This document shows positions 53,136 to 62,321 of a stretch of 64,000 nt of DNA, one piece after another. The stretch lies in NCBI GenBank assembly GCA_944363035.1, contig CALVTS010000007.1, forward strand, positions 25,101 to 89,100. Direction: 5' to 3'. Under the pieces are notes generated by a model that was not told the DNA's origin, did not search any database, and saw nothing but the letters and a program-made list of their open reading frames with translations. The translations under genes and the position numbers were made by a program. Source of the stretch: an uncultured Clostridia bacterium (GTDB lineage Bacteria; Bacillota; Clostridia; Christensenellales; CAG-917). Numbering within the stretch: position 1 is the stretch's first letter; the number at the start of each line of letters is the position of its first letter.

Positions 53136-54422
53136 TTACCTCAAATAAATTTCTTTAGTATCGAAAACGGGCAGAAGCATTGATTCCCCATTCTCGTTTG
53201 TCATATCGTAAACATTTTTGATTTCTTCGACGATTCGCCAAATGTCGTTTTTCTCCTTGCATACGCAAAAGACTCTCATAACGACTTGATTAAGAGTGCC
53301 GAGTGATTCTTCTGGAATAACTTCGCCGGGTTTATGATTATTCCTGAAAGTCACGACCCCGTCTATACCGGATAGCTTATCGCGACCTGTTTCATTCTGA
53401 ATTTTTCCTGGTTTTGAAAGGATAGTGATGTTGAATGCGTAATTTGGCCAATTTGCGGTTAAATTGGTTTGATTTACACCGTTAGGAAACATTTTTCCGT
53501 AAAGCGCAAAATTTATCATGGCTTTGATTGCGTTTACGTTTACTACTTTTTCGGAAAGAATGAATTCCAAAGATCCGGTCAAGCGGTATCCTATGTCATA
53601 AACCCTGCAGACGTTATCTTTTCCAATCAGACACTGCATAAACAGCATCCCGTTTTGTAGTCCCATTGCCTTGTACATGTTTTTGACATGAGGATAAATA
53701 TCTTTTTCATAGTATGGCAGCAAATCGGACGGGAAAGAGTATCCCACCGGCAGTTTGATTACGCCGGTCTGTTGTGCGCCGATTAATCTGTTTGCCAATC
53801 CCGATAAATAGACCTCACCATTATCGAATAAATAGAATGCCGTTACTTCTCTTCCTTCGATGAACTGTTCACTTAGTACTGTTTCAGACGGGGAATAAAC
53901 CTTTGCTTTTTCATAACAAGCAGAAAACTCTTCGGGAGAGCGGCAAATAGTTACGCCTCTTCCGCCACTGTTGTCTGCAGGTTTGAGCAACAGGGGAAAA
54001 TCTGCAGAGTGTAGATATGTGGCATCATTTAATAGCTTTTCCGTATCATATTCTTCAATGGTAGGCACGCCGAATTCTCGACACTTTGCTTTGAACTTAT
54101 CTTTATTGCAAAGTATGTCGAATTGTTCAGAGGTGCCGTAGCAGGGAAGCCCTGCGCGGGAGCATATTTCCGCATAGTATTTTAGGTATGAATCGGCAAA
54201 GCCAGTGATGACGCCGTCAATGTTTTCGGTTCTTATCAACTCAAGTATGCCGTCAATGTCCGCAAGACTTATTTCGTAATGTTTGTCCGCGATAAGCTTT
54301 GCGGGAGCGTTTTCCACTGAATTCCAGTCTGTGACTATTGTCGAAACGCCCATTTCTTTTGACGCATAAATTATTTCGCAACAAAGATGGTTGCTACCCA
54401 GAATCAACAGTTTTTTTCCCAT
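53136..54422 (-). CDS. ATP-grasp carboxylate-amine ligase
   Basis: The 428-residue protein has a PurK/CarB-like N domain (KKLLILGSNHLCCEIIYASKEMG), FPLLLKPADNSGGRGVTIC for ATP phosphate binding and the EQFIEGREVTAFYLF strand; it ends with the usual ATP-grasp C domain. ATP-grasp ligases join an acyl phosphate to an amine. In a sugar gene cluster it could load an amino acid on an amino sugar (inference). The gap to the WecF-like gene is 5 nt. A second, distant ATP-grasp gene is in the divergent unit. Confidence 0.87.
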   Translation of the reverse strand: MGKKLLILGSNHLCCEIIYASKEMGVSTIVTDWNSVENAPAKLIADKHYEISLADIDGILELIRTENIDGVITGFADSYLKYYAEICSRAGLPCYGTSEQFDILCNKDKFKAKCREFGVPTIEEYDTEKLLNDATYLHSADFPLLLKPADNSGGRGVTICRSPEEFSACYEKAKVYSPSETVLSEQFIEGREVTAFYLFDNGEVYLSGLANRLIGAQQTGVIKLPVGYSFPSDLLPYYEKDIYPHVKNMYKAMGLQNGMLFMQCLIGKDNVCRVYDIGYRLTGSLEFILSEKVVNVNAIKAMINFALYGKMFPNGVNQTNLTANWPNYAFNITILSKPGKIQNETGRDKLSGIDGVVTFRNNHKPGEVIPEESLGTLNQVVMRVFCVCKEKNDIWRIVEEIKNVYDMTNENGESMLLPVFDTKEIYLR

Positions 54423-54427
54423 AGTGT

Positions 54428-55573
54428 TTATTTAGATAATTCTTCGAAGAAAATCTTCCAGTATTTCATTTCTTCGTAGGGTTTGAATTTTTGCTCGAGA
54501 ATCGGGGGCAATTTCATATCAGGATTATTTGGGTCGTACAAAGGTTTTAAGTCATTTGACACAAATTCTTCGAATGACATTTTAGATATGTCTTCCGTTG
54601 CAAAAATTCTCATACCCTGGTCGATGAAGAAAGAGTATTGAGGCGATTTTCTCGGAACAAATATTTTTTTGCCCAAGAAATACAAATAGTATATGTTTGC
54701 AAGAGCAATAGGTCTGTCACAGTCGAATACGGCAATATCTATATTCCACAAATAGCGCAGATAATATTTAAGTGCAATGCCTTTGCTCATAAAAGTAATA
54801 TTTTCCGGGAACATGTTTTTGGCACATATTTGAACGTTTCTTTTATATGTTAGCCCCGCAAATTTTCCTCCGATGCCGAACGTGCCGTAGCTTATCGGCA
54901 TAATAATTCTTATGTTTTTGAATTTGAACTTCTCGAGTTTTTCCAATATGGAAAGATGATTGTTTATAGGTAATATGTTGTGTGCAACCTGAATGCGAAC
55001 GGGGCCATCAGTTCTTTTATGATGCGTACAAACTTCTTTAAGTAAATCCATTCTGTCTGTCCCAAAGGGCAGGGGTGTGAAATAGATTCTTTTGTCTCCG
55101 AAATCTCTCTTTATGGCTATATTATCGTATTCGAAAGTAGTACCCACAACAGGTATTTCGGCTCTAATTTTGTGATTCAAATAGTTAAGAACACGGCTTT
55201 TCAAGTCAGTTTCTTCTCTCTTCCAGTTGTAGAGATCGCCGCCCCATTCAATCCAAACGGACTTTTTTAGGAATTTTTTCAGAACGGCAAAGAAGAGCAA
55301 AAATTTATTTGAGTTAAATATCAACGAATGGAAAATTATTTTGTCCGCATCCGCCATGCGTTTATACAAACAGGCAATTTTCTTGAGCCTTCCTTTTGCA
55401 GGTAAATACTCAAAGTTATACAGAGAATGGAACTCCGGGAAAAGCTTTTTTACTTTTTCTTCGCTGTTCAACACCAAAAAAACGTGGTTAGTAAGGTCAA
55501 CGGTTGCTTTCAACTGTCTTATCAAATTGGCGCTATTGCGTTCGTTTGCGTTTAATATGTGTAGAAATCTCAT
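54428..55573 (-). CDS. WecF-like 4-acetamido-4,6-dideoxyhexosyltransferase (GT56 type)
   Basis: The 381-residue protein shows the Glyco_transf_56 pattern: MRFLHILNANERNSANLI, KSVWIEWGGDLYNWK (WGGDLY signature near 115) and LPFGTDR...VQVAHN-type segments, with DIAVFDCDRPIALANIYYLYFLGKK near the end. WecF transfers Fuc4NAc from dTDP-Fuc4NAc to a lipid-linked sugar on the cytosolic face. This agrees with the dTDP-4-amino-sugar genes in the divergent unit. Confidence 0.85.
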   Translation of the reverse strand: MRFLHILNANERNSANLIRQLKATVDLTNHVFLVLNSEEKVKKLFPEFHSLYNFEYLPAKGRLKKIACLYKRMADADKIIFHSLIFNSNKFLLFFAVLKKFLKKSVWIEWGGDLYNWKREETDLKSRVLNYLNHKIRAEIPVVGTTFEYDNIAIKRDFGDKRIYFTPLPFGTDRMDLLKEVCTHHKRTDGPVRIQVAHNILPINNHLSILEKLEKFKFKNIRIIMPISYGTFGIGGKFAGLTYKRNVQICAKNMFPENITFMSKGIALKYYLRYLWNIDIAVFDCDRPIALANIYYLYFLGKKIFVPRKSPQYSFFIDQGMRIFATEDISKMSFEEFVSNDLKPLYDPNNPDMKLPPILEQKFKPYEEMKYWKIFFEELSK

Positions 55574-55607
55574 ATTTTATCTCCGTATTATCTCCGTAAA
55601 ATGCCAA

Positions 55608-56762
55608 TCACTTCGTTTTTTTTATCAAATTATTGTAGTAGGCGTTCCATATCAAAGCGTTTTTTTCCGATATGAGTTGTTGTTCAATCCAAAAATATAC
55701 CTTTTTGTTGTATTCGGCAGGTTTAATAAAATCGTAATAATCCATTGTAGGAATATCTTCCGTTCTGAAAACAGGGAAGCCAACCGACAACAAATACTTA
55801 TAAAGGGACGATTTTTCGGAAAGGAAAACCTTTTTTCTGAAAAACCCTAACATAACGATAAGATTATATGCCATCCATTCCGAAAAGTTAAATACAGCAA
55901 TATCGACCGTCGAAACATAATCTATATATTGGTTATTGCTTATTTTGGCATTCAAAATGCAGTTATCGTCGATACCGTACTGCATCATTTTCATTCTCAT
56001 AAGCAATTCGGGAATGCCGGTTTTGTATTTCGGCAGATAATACATTCCGAAATTTACGGGAATGTTTAAGTCAATATTATCAAAAAAACCGGAAATCAAA
56101 TCCATCGCGACAAAGCCGTTATCCGTAATTTTGTGATTTAACATGACCAGCGGCTTTTTTTCGGTGGAAACGTTTAACGAATCGTAAACGGTTTTGAGGT
56201 ACAGAGACGTATCGTAGTTCGGAGGATAGAACATCTCGGTTATATCTTTCTTTTTTGAAGGAACGATGTTGAACTGTATCTTAAGCTGTTGACTTTGAGC
56301 CGCGGAAGAACAGATTATATGCTGAATGTTATGCCGTAATACTATCAGTTGATTGTTTGCTTTCTTAAATTTTTTATCTTTGGCAGCTTTAATTTTTAAA
56401 GCATTTGCAATCTTGAAATCTTCGTCAAATACAATCCAAACCGATTTTTTCAACACGTTTTTTTCTTTTAGTATCAGAGAAATTAGGGCAGTGGGCATGC
56501 ATAACAAACCGTGCCAATATATGTTTTTTGCATCTTTGATATAGCCCAGAATTTCTTCTTTGCGTTTTTTTACGGTTTTGTTGGAATTGAAATCCATGTG
56601 TACAACATTTTTGAATGCCAACAGCATAGGAGCATTCAACAATACTTGTGTGTCTCCGGCGCACAATATTATTTTGTGTTCTTCTTTATCTTTGAAATTG
56701 GTAATTTCTTTTAGAAACGGATAATTGATTTTTGTATTGTTGATTATAAAATGTAGTACCAC
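55608..56762 (-). CDS. Diverged WecF-like glycosyltransferase paralogue
   Basis: The 384-residue protein aligns with the previous gene: LKKSVWIVFDEDFKIAN replaces LKKSVWIEWGGDLYNWK, and DIAVFNFSEWMAYNLIVMLGFFRKKVF matches its C-terminal half. The WGGD signature is lost (FDED), so donor or acceptor may differ. I chose GTG 56762: GGGAGGG lies about 10 nt upstream, the length then equals the paralogue's, and the gap to the upstream gene is 2 nt. An ATG at 56852 would overlap that gene by 88 nt. Confidence 0.78.
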   Translation of the reverse strand: MVLHFIINNTKINYPFLKEITNFKDKEEHKIILCAGDTQVLLNAPMLLAFKNVVHMDFNSNKTVKKRKEEILGYIKDAKNIYWHGLLCMPTALISLILKEKNVLKKSVWIVFDEDFKIANALKIKAAKDKKFKKANNQLIVLRHNIQHIICSSAAQSQQLKIQFNIVPSKKKDITEMFYPPNYDTSLYLKTVYDSLNVSTEKKPLVMLNHKITDNGFVAMDLISGFFDNIDLNIPVNFGMYYLPKYKTGIPELLMRMKMMQYGIDDNCILNAKISNNQYIDYVSTVDIAVFNFSEWMAYNLIVMLGFFRKKVFLSEKSSLYKYLLSVGFPVFRTEDIPTMDYYDFIKPAEYNKKVYFWIEQQLISEKNALIWNAYYNNLIKKTK

Positions 56763-56764
56763 AG

Positions 56765-57754
56765 TTAATCCCTCCCGATAAACATAACTCTTGTACCGAC
56801 ATGCAACGTTGCTTTGCGTATAATATATAACACAGAGAAAACGTATTGCCACTTTGGCAGAGCACCATCGCTTGTCAAAAGACGCATTACGTTTTTAGCT
56901 TCTTTGTTTTTTCTTGTTTTTTGAATGATACATTCCGCCATGAGCATAAGCCGTCTGGTACGGAAAGATGCTTTCTTTGACGTTAATCTGTAGAATAATT
57001 CTTCAAGCGCTATGTTGTATTCGTATTCGCGCATTAACTCGATTGAGTTTTTGCCGTAAACCTTTTGTGTTGCGCTGTTTTGAGAACCTTCGGCATATGC
57101 GACACGATAGCTTGACATTTTTTCTCCGAAAAGATAAAAGTTGCCTTTTGTGAGGTACAGCAACATCAATGTTCTGTCAAGTATCATCGGATGGAAATCG
57201 GCAATGTTTTTCAATGAATTGTCCAGAGTAAGGAAGATGTTTCTTCTGACATAGGAACTCGGTTGTCCCGGCAAAAATATTCCTTTGAAATTTTTGATGC
57301 CGAATTTTTTTCTGTATTTAATCCAAATCGGTTTCGGAAAATTTATTCTGTTTGAGTTCTTGTCTATAAAATCTACTTTGGTTGCACAACCGATATAATT
57401 ATCGTTATTTTCAAGGAAATCGACTTGTTTTTGAAGTTTAGACGGGGTGTTCCAGATATCGTCACCTTCAAGCGTAGCCAGATATTTTCCCCGAGCCGTT
57501 TTCAACAATTCAATGCAGTTTTTCGCGGCACCGAGATTGGTTTCACGCAGGAACAGTTTTATGCATTCATGCCGTGCTGCGTAGTCGAGAAGAATTTGCG
57601 GAGTACCGTCCGTGGAAGCATCGTCGCCTATGAGTATTTCATAAGAAAAATCGCATTCCTGCATGAGAATGCTGTCAAGCGCTTGTTTTATATAGCCCTC
57701 GCAATTGTACGTCGGAACTATTATGCTTACCAGAGGTGCACGGTCGTTTGGCAT
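56765..57754 (-). CDS. Family 2 glycosyltransferase
   Basis: The 329-residue GT-A enzyme has VSIIVPTYNCEGYIKQALDS, IGDDASTDGT and the metal-binding EGDDIW (DxD). GQPSSYVRRNIF and DRTLMLLYLTKG are typical of polysaccharide GT2 enzymes of the E. coli WcaA/epsilon kind. It leads the minus-strand unit GT2-WecF-like-WecF-like-ATP-grasp-SDR. Confidence 0.92.
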   Translation of the reverse strand: MPNDRAPLVSIIVPTYNCEGYIKQALDSILMQECDFSYEILIGDDASTDGTPQILLDYAARHECIKLFLRETNLGAAKNCIELLKTARGKYLATLEGDDIWNTPSKLQKQVDFLENNDNYIGCATKVDFIDKNSNRINFPKPIWIKYRKKFGIKNFKGIFLPGQPSSYVRRNIFLTLDNSLKNIADFHPMILDRTLMLLYLTKGNFYLFGEKMSSYRVAYAEGSQNSATQKVYGKNSIELMREYEYNIALEELFYRLTSKKASFRTRRLMLMAECIIQKTRKNKEAKNVMRLLTSDGALPKWQYVFSVLYIIRKATLHVGTRVMFIGRD

Positions 57755-57788
57755 ATTATCGTTTGTTAGTTTCGGTTTTACCTACTTT

Positions 57789-57817
57789 ATTATGAGTAAT
57801 TTAGTTTTTTTTGTCAA
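57789..57817 (-). promoter_or_regulatory. Promoter of the minus-strand polysaccharide unit
   Basis: TTGACA (57817-57812), 17-nt spacer, CATAAT (57794-57789). The 57.76-58.08 kb interval is AT-rich and holds only the two divergent promoters. Confidence 0.75.
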
Positions 57818-57980
57818 GAAAACGTATCTATATAAAAAATATATTATCGTTTTTCGATGATTTTATTTTTAATGTCGTAAATGTCAAGAGTAAATGCGAA
57901 AACAGACCACCCGCAGGGGAAAATCTATTTTCGCATTTAATGATAAACTATAAATTTTGTTTTTAATGTTCTCTGTCGGC

Positions 57981-58009
57981 TTGCGTCGGGTATGCATATA
58001 TGATATAAT
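57981..58009 (+). promoter_or_regulatory. Promoter of the plus-strand polysaccharide unit
   Basis: TTGCGT (57981-57986), 17-nt spacer, TATAAT (58004-58009), 69 nt before rfbB. Confidence 0.6.
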
Positions 58010-58078
58010 TTTCCGAAGGTGAGTTATACTATACTGACCGAATGTCAAAACATTCAGGAAATACGGAAGTCAAGGGTT

Positions 58079-59098
58079 ATGAAGATTCTGGTAACAGGCG
58101 GAGCGGGGTTTATCGGCGGGAATTTCGTTCATTATTTGATTGACCGCCATCCCGAGGATGAAGTGATTTGCGTGGATTGTCTGACGTACGCGGGGAATAT
58201 GGACACTCTCGCGGACGTTGCCGACAATGCAAGATTTTCTTTCCACAAAATCGATATTACGGACGAAAAGGCAATTGACGCGTTGTTTTCGTCGGTTAAA
58301 CCCGATATTGTGGTAAATTTTGCCGCGGAGAGTCACGTCGACAGGTCCATCGAAAATCCGGGCGCTTTTTTGAAAACGAACATTCTCGGAGTTCAGGTTC
58401 TTATGGACGCTTGCAGAAAGTACGGCGTGGGAAGATATCATCAGGTATCCACCGACGAGGTTTACGGCGATTTGCCTTTGGACAGACCCGACCTTATGTT
58501 TACGGAAGAGACCCCGTTGCACACGTCCAGCCCGTATTCGGCGTCCAAGGCGTCGGCGGATTTGCTTGTCTCGGCATATTTCAGAACGTACGGTCTGCCC
58601 GTGACGATTTCGCGTTGCTCCAACAATTACGGTCCCTATCATTTCCCCGAAAAGCTTATTCCTCTCATGATAATCAACGCTTTGCACGACAAGCCGTTGC
58701 CCGTCTACGGCAAGGGTGAGAACGTGCGCGACTGGCTGTATGTGGAAGACCATTGTTCGGCAATCGATTTGATTATCCGCAACGGCAAGCCGGGTGAGGT
58801 TTACAACGTCGGCGGACACAACGAAAAGAAGAACATCGATATCGTGAAAACCATAGTGCGCAAACTCGGCAAGAGCGAGGACCTCATTACCTATGTCAAA
58901 GACCGCGCGGGACACGATTTGCGCTATGCCATAAATCCCGAAAAGATACACCGTGAGCTCGGGTGGCTTCCGGCGACGTCGTTTGAAGTCGGCATCGAAA
59001 AAACCATTCGTTGGTATCTCGACAACAAGGCGTGGTGGGAGAAAATAATCAGCGGCGAATACCGTGACTATTACAAAAAAATGTACGAAAACAGGTAG
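58079..59098 (+). CDS. rfbB: dTDP-glucose 4,6-dehydratase
   Basis: The 339-residue extended SDR has VTGGAGFIGGNFVHYL, the active-site STDEVYGDL (Asp-Glu) and SPYSASKASADLLV (YxxxK), and CSNNYGPYHFPEKLIPLMI, all typical of RmlB/RffG. It makes dTDP-4-keto-6-deoxyglucose from the RmlA product. ATG 58079 gives the normal N terminus; the ribosome binding site is weak (AAGG). Confidence 0.95.
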   Translation: MKILVTGGAGFIGGNFVHYLIDRHPEDEVICVDCLTYAGNMDTLADVADNARFSFHKIDITDEKAIDALFSSVKPDIVVNFAAESHVDRSIENPGAFLKTNILGVQVLMDACRKYGVGRYHQVSTDEVYGDLPLDRPDLMFTEETPLHTSSPYSASKASADLLVSAYFRTYGLPVTISRCSNNYGPYHFPEKLIPLMIINALHDKPLPVYGKGENVRDWLYVEDHCSAIDLIIRNGKPGEVYNVGGHNEKKNIDIVKTIVRKLGKSEDLITYVKDRAGHDLRYAINPEKIHRELGWLPATSFEVGIEKTIRWYLDNKAWWEKIISGEYRDYYKKMYENR

Positions 59099-59106
59099 GA
59101 AGCCTT

Positions 59107-60234
59107 ATGACAAAAGACAAACCGATTCTGGTAACGCAATCGTCGTTGCCGCCGTTCGAAGAATATTGCAAAGAAATCGCCGGCATTTGGGAAACACGTC
59201 ATCTCACAAATATGGGTCCCAAGCACAACGAACTGGAAGTCGGACTGGGAAAGTATCTCGGCGTTGACAATGTGACGCTTTACACCAACGGCCACCTTGC
59301 GTTGGAAAATATGCTGGAAGCCTACGGCGTGACGGGCGAGATAATCACGACGCCGTTCACGTTCGTTTCGACCACAAACGCAATCTTGCGGAGCGGACTC
59401 ATGCCCGTGTTCTGCGACGTTAAAGAAGACGACTACACCATAAACCCCGAAAAAATCGAAGACTTAATCACCGACAGAACGTCCGCCATTCTTGCCGTGC
59501 ACGTCTACGGCAACGTCTGCGACGACGATGTTGTTTCGAAAATCGCGAAAAAGCACAACCTGAAAGTTTTTTACGACGCGGCGCATGCTTTCGGCGTCAG
59601 AAAAAACGGCGTGAGTGTGGCAACTTACGGCGATTGTTCGATGTTCAGTTTTCACGCAACGAAAGTTTTCAACACGGTTGAGGGCGGCGCTCTCTGCTAT
59701 AAAGACGGAGCGATGAAACCCGTGCTGGACAGCTATAAGAATTTCGGCCTTGACGCTTCGAAGGACTATTCCGTCATGGGCGGCAACGCAAAGATGAGCG
59801 AGTTTCACGCCGCTATGGGAATCTGCAATCTGCGTCACCTTGATGGCGAAATTCTGAAACGCAAGAGAGTGTTCGGCATATACGCTTCCGCATTCGATGG
59901 CGTCGAGGGAATAAAAGTCTGTGTGCCGCCCGCCGACGTCGAACACAATTACGCATATATGCCGGTGTTGTTCACGGGAGCATTCAACCGTGACGATGTT
60001 TTCGACGCTTTGGCGAAGGAAAACGTGTTTGCCCGCAAATATTTTTATCCGCTTACCAACCGCACGACCTGGTTCAGAAAGAATTTTGTCACCACGCAAC
60101 CGACGCCCGTTGCCGAGTTCGTCTCCGACAACGTGCTTTGTCTGCCGATGTATGCGGGATTGTCGGACGGCGACGCGGAAAGAATAGCGGATATCGTGTT
60201 GAAATCCGCAAAGCACAGGAGGGAAGTTTTATGA
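59107..60234 (+). CDS. DegT/DnrJ/EryC1-type sugar aminotransferase
   Basis: The 375-residue PLP enzyme has [57 protein letters not shown] with the Schiff-base Lys in ATKVF, and the C-terminal substrate lobe. Next to rfbB it most likely aminates the 4-keto group of dTDP-4-keto-6-deoxyglucose, giving a 4-amino-4,6-dideoxy sugar (galacto as in WecE, or gluco as in VioA/DesI). Sequence alone does not fix the stereochemistry. Confidence 0.9.
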   Translation: MTKDKPILVTQSSLPPFEEYCKEIAGIWETRHLTNMGPKHNELEVGLGKYLGVDNVTLYTNGHLALENMLEAYGVTGEIITTPFTFVSTTNAILRSGLMPVFCDVKEDDYTINPEKIEDLITDRTSAILAVHVYGNVCDDDVVSKIAKKHNLKVFYDAAHAFGVRKNGVSVATYGDCSMFSFHATKVFNTVEGGALCYKDGAMKPVLDSYKNFGLDASKDYSVMGGNAKMSEFHAAMGICNLRHLDGEILKRKRVFGIYASAFDGVEGIKVCVPPADVEHNYAYMPVLFTGAFNRDDVFDALAKENVFARKYFYPLTNRTTWFRKNFVTTQPTPVAEFVSDNVLCLPMYAGLSDGDAERIADIVLKSAKHRREVL

Positions 60235-61097
60235 AAGGGATTATTCTTGCCGGCGGCAAGGGAACGAGACTGTATCCGATGACGTTTTCCGTGTCGAAAC
60301 AGCTTTTGCCCGTTTATGACAAACCGATGATTTACTATCCTTTGTCCATTCTTTTGTTGGCTGGCATCAGGGAAATTGCCTTGATTTCCACACCTTACGA
60401 CATTGACGATTACCGTAATCTTCTGGGCGACGGAAGCAAGTTCGGAATCTCAATCACCTACGTCGTTCAGCCCGAGCCGAAAGGCCTTGCGGAAGCTTTT
60501 GTGCTTTGCGAGGATTTCATAGGCAACGACAGCGTTTGTCTTATTCTCGGAGACAACGTTTTTTACGGGCAGACGCTTTCGGTTCTTCTTCGAAAAGCCG
60601 TGGACATCAAGGAAGGCGCAACCGTGTTCGGCTATCCCGTAATGAATCCGTGTTCGTTCGGCGTTGTGGAGTTCGATGCCGACGGCAAAGTCATTTCCAT
60701 TGAAGAAAAACCGGCGCAACCGAAATCCAATTATGCCGTGCCGGGGCTTTATTTCTACGACAACAGCGTCGTTGAGATTGCAAAGAGCGTCAAGCCTTCT
60801 CCCCGTGGAGAACTGGAGATAACTTCCGTCAACGACGTATATTTGAAGCAGGGGAAACTGAATGTCATTCTGATGGGCAGAGGAGTCGCCTGGCTGGATA
60901 CGGGTTCGCCTGAAGGACTGCTGGGCGCGGCGGAATTCGTGGAAGCCATTCAGGCAAGACAGGGCTATTACGTGTGTTGCCCCGAAGAGATTGCCTGGCG
61001 AAACAAGTACATCGATACCGAACAGCTTCTCAAATCAGGAAAAGCGCTCAAAGGCACGGAGTACGGCAAATATCTGATTTCTTTGGCAAAGGAATGA
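60231..61097 (+). CDS. rfbA: Glucose-1-phosphate thymidylyltransferase
   Basis: The 288-residue nucleotidyltransferase begins [20 protein letters not shown] and has [30 protein letters not shown] and [15 protein letters not shown], the RmlA pattern. It makes dTDP-glucose. AGGAGGG is 8 nt before ATG; it overlaps the aminotransferase gene by 4 nt. rmlC and rmlD are absent, so the pathway does not go to rhamnose here. Confidence 0.96.
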   Translation: MKGIILAGGKGTRLYPMTFSVSKQLLPVYDKPMIYYPLSILLLAGIREIALISTPYDIDDYRNLLGDGSKFGISITYVVQPEPKGLAEAFVLCEDFIGNDSVCLILGDNVFYGQTLSVLLRKAVDIKEGATVFGYPVMNPCSFGVVEFDADGKVISIEEKPAQPKSNYAVPGLYFYDNSVVEIAKSVKPSPRGELEITSVNDVYLKQGKLNVILMGRGVAWLDTGSPEGLLGAAEFVEAIQARQGYYVCCPEEIAWRNKYIDTEQLLKSGKALKGTEYGKYLISLAKE

Positions 61098-61121
61098 CGA
61101 CTGAAAACCATTGAGGCAAAA

Positions 61122-62321
61122 ATGAAAAAGATTCTTATGTTGGGCGGTATTCGCTATTTGCTTCCCGTCATAAAGGCCGCTCACGACAAAGGTTGTTACG
61201 TCATCACGTGCGATTATCTGCCGAACAACGTCGCTCACCGTTATTCGGACGAATTTTGCAATGTCAGCATAACCGACAAGGAGAGGGTTCTTGCCGCCGC
61301 CAGCGAACTCGGCGTAGACGGCATTATGTCCTTCGGCACGGACCCGGGGGTGGAAACGGCCGCATACGTTGCCGAAAAACTTTCATTGCCTTCCTGCGGC
61401 TCTTACGAAGCAGTCCGGGTGCTGCAACAGAAATCTTTGTTCAGAAAATTTCTGAAAGACAACGGCTTCAACGTGCCGTTTTTCAAGTCTTTTTCCAGCC
61501 TCGAAGATTGTCTCGACGAAATAGGCGAGGAGGATATGCCCGTCATAGTCAAGCCCACGGATTCGGCAGGCAGCAAAGGCGTTTCCAAGGCGTCCTCCCG
61601 CAACGAGATGGCGGCGGCTGTTGCGAACGCGTTGCGATTCTCCCGCAACGGTCAGTTCATCGTTGAAGAATACATCGAGCCGCAGGGTTTTGCTTCGGAT
61701 TCCGAATGTTTTTCCGTGGACGGTAAACTTGTTTTTGCGTCTTTTTCCAATCAGCATTTCGACAAAAAAGCCGTCAATCCTTACGTACCTTCGGCGTACA
61801 GCTGGCCGTCGTCCATGGAAGAGAGCAGCCGACGTTTTCTCGAAAGCGAAATCCAAAGGCTTGTTTCTTTGCTGGGACTCGGGACTTCCATTTACAACGT
61901 GGAAACGCGCGTCGGCAAAAACGGCAAGCCTTATATCATGGAGTGCTCACCGCGCGGCGGCGGGAACAGATTGGCGGAAATCGTGTCCCGCGCAACCGGA
62001 GTTGACCTCATAGGAAACGCCGTTGCCGCGGCAATCGGAGAAAGCGTGAACATTCCCGCAAATTATTGCTATGACGGATACTGGGCGGAGTGTATACTCC
62101 ACGCCTACGAGAGCGGAAGCTATCGCGGTATCGAAATAGACGAAAGGCTGTTGCCGTTTGTCAATGAAAAAGACGAGTGGCTTTCCGAGGGAGACGGAGT
62201 GGACGCATTCGAGGGAGCAAACGCTTCGGCGGGAACGGTGGTGTTCCGTTTTGACGATAAAAAAACGTCGGACGAATATATGTCGCGAATGTTCGATTTG
62301 GTAAAGGTGAAAGTGCAATGA
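61122..62321 (+). CDS. ATP-grasp ligase
   Basis: The 399-residue protein has a Rossmann-like N domain (ILMLGGIRYLLPVIKAAHDKG), ATP-grasp strands MPVIVKPTDSAGSKGVSKA and FIVEEYIEPQGFASDSECF, and the metal-site YIMECSPRGGGNRLAEIV. It resembles carbamoyl-phosphate-synthase-like ligases of surface sugar clusters. It probably forms an amide on the amino sugar or on another precursor (inference). It overlaps the next gene by 4 nt. Confidence 0.87.
   Translation: MKKILMLGGIRYLLPVIKAAHDKGCYVITCDYLPNNVAHRYSDEFCNVSITDKERVLAAASELGVDGIMSFGTDPGVETAAYVAEKLSLPSCGSYEAVRVLQQKSLFRKFLKDNGFNVPFFKSFSSLEDCLDEIGEEDMPVIVKPTDSAGSKGVSKASSRNEMAAAVANALRFSRNGQFIVEEYIEPQGFASDSECFSVDGKLVFASFSNQHFDKKAVNPYVPSAYSWPSSMEESSRRFLESEIQRLVSLLGLGTSIYNVETRVGKNGKPYIMECSPRGGGNRLAEIVSRATGVDLIGNAVAAAIGESVNIPANYCYDGYWAECILHAYESGSYRGIEIDERLLPFVNEKDEWLSEGDGVDAFEGANASAGTVVFRFDDKKTSDEYMSRMFDLVKVKVQ

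Noticed and set aside
56762..56852. Longer N terminus for the second WecF-like enzyme
   Set aside because: It would overlap the GT2 gene and lacks a ribosome binding site, whereas GTG 56762 has one.
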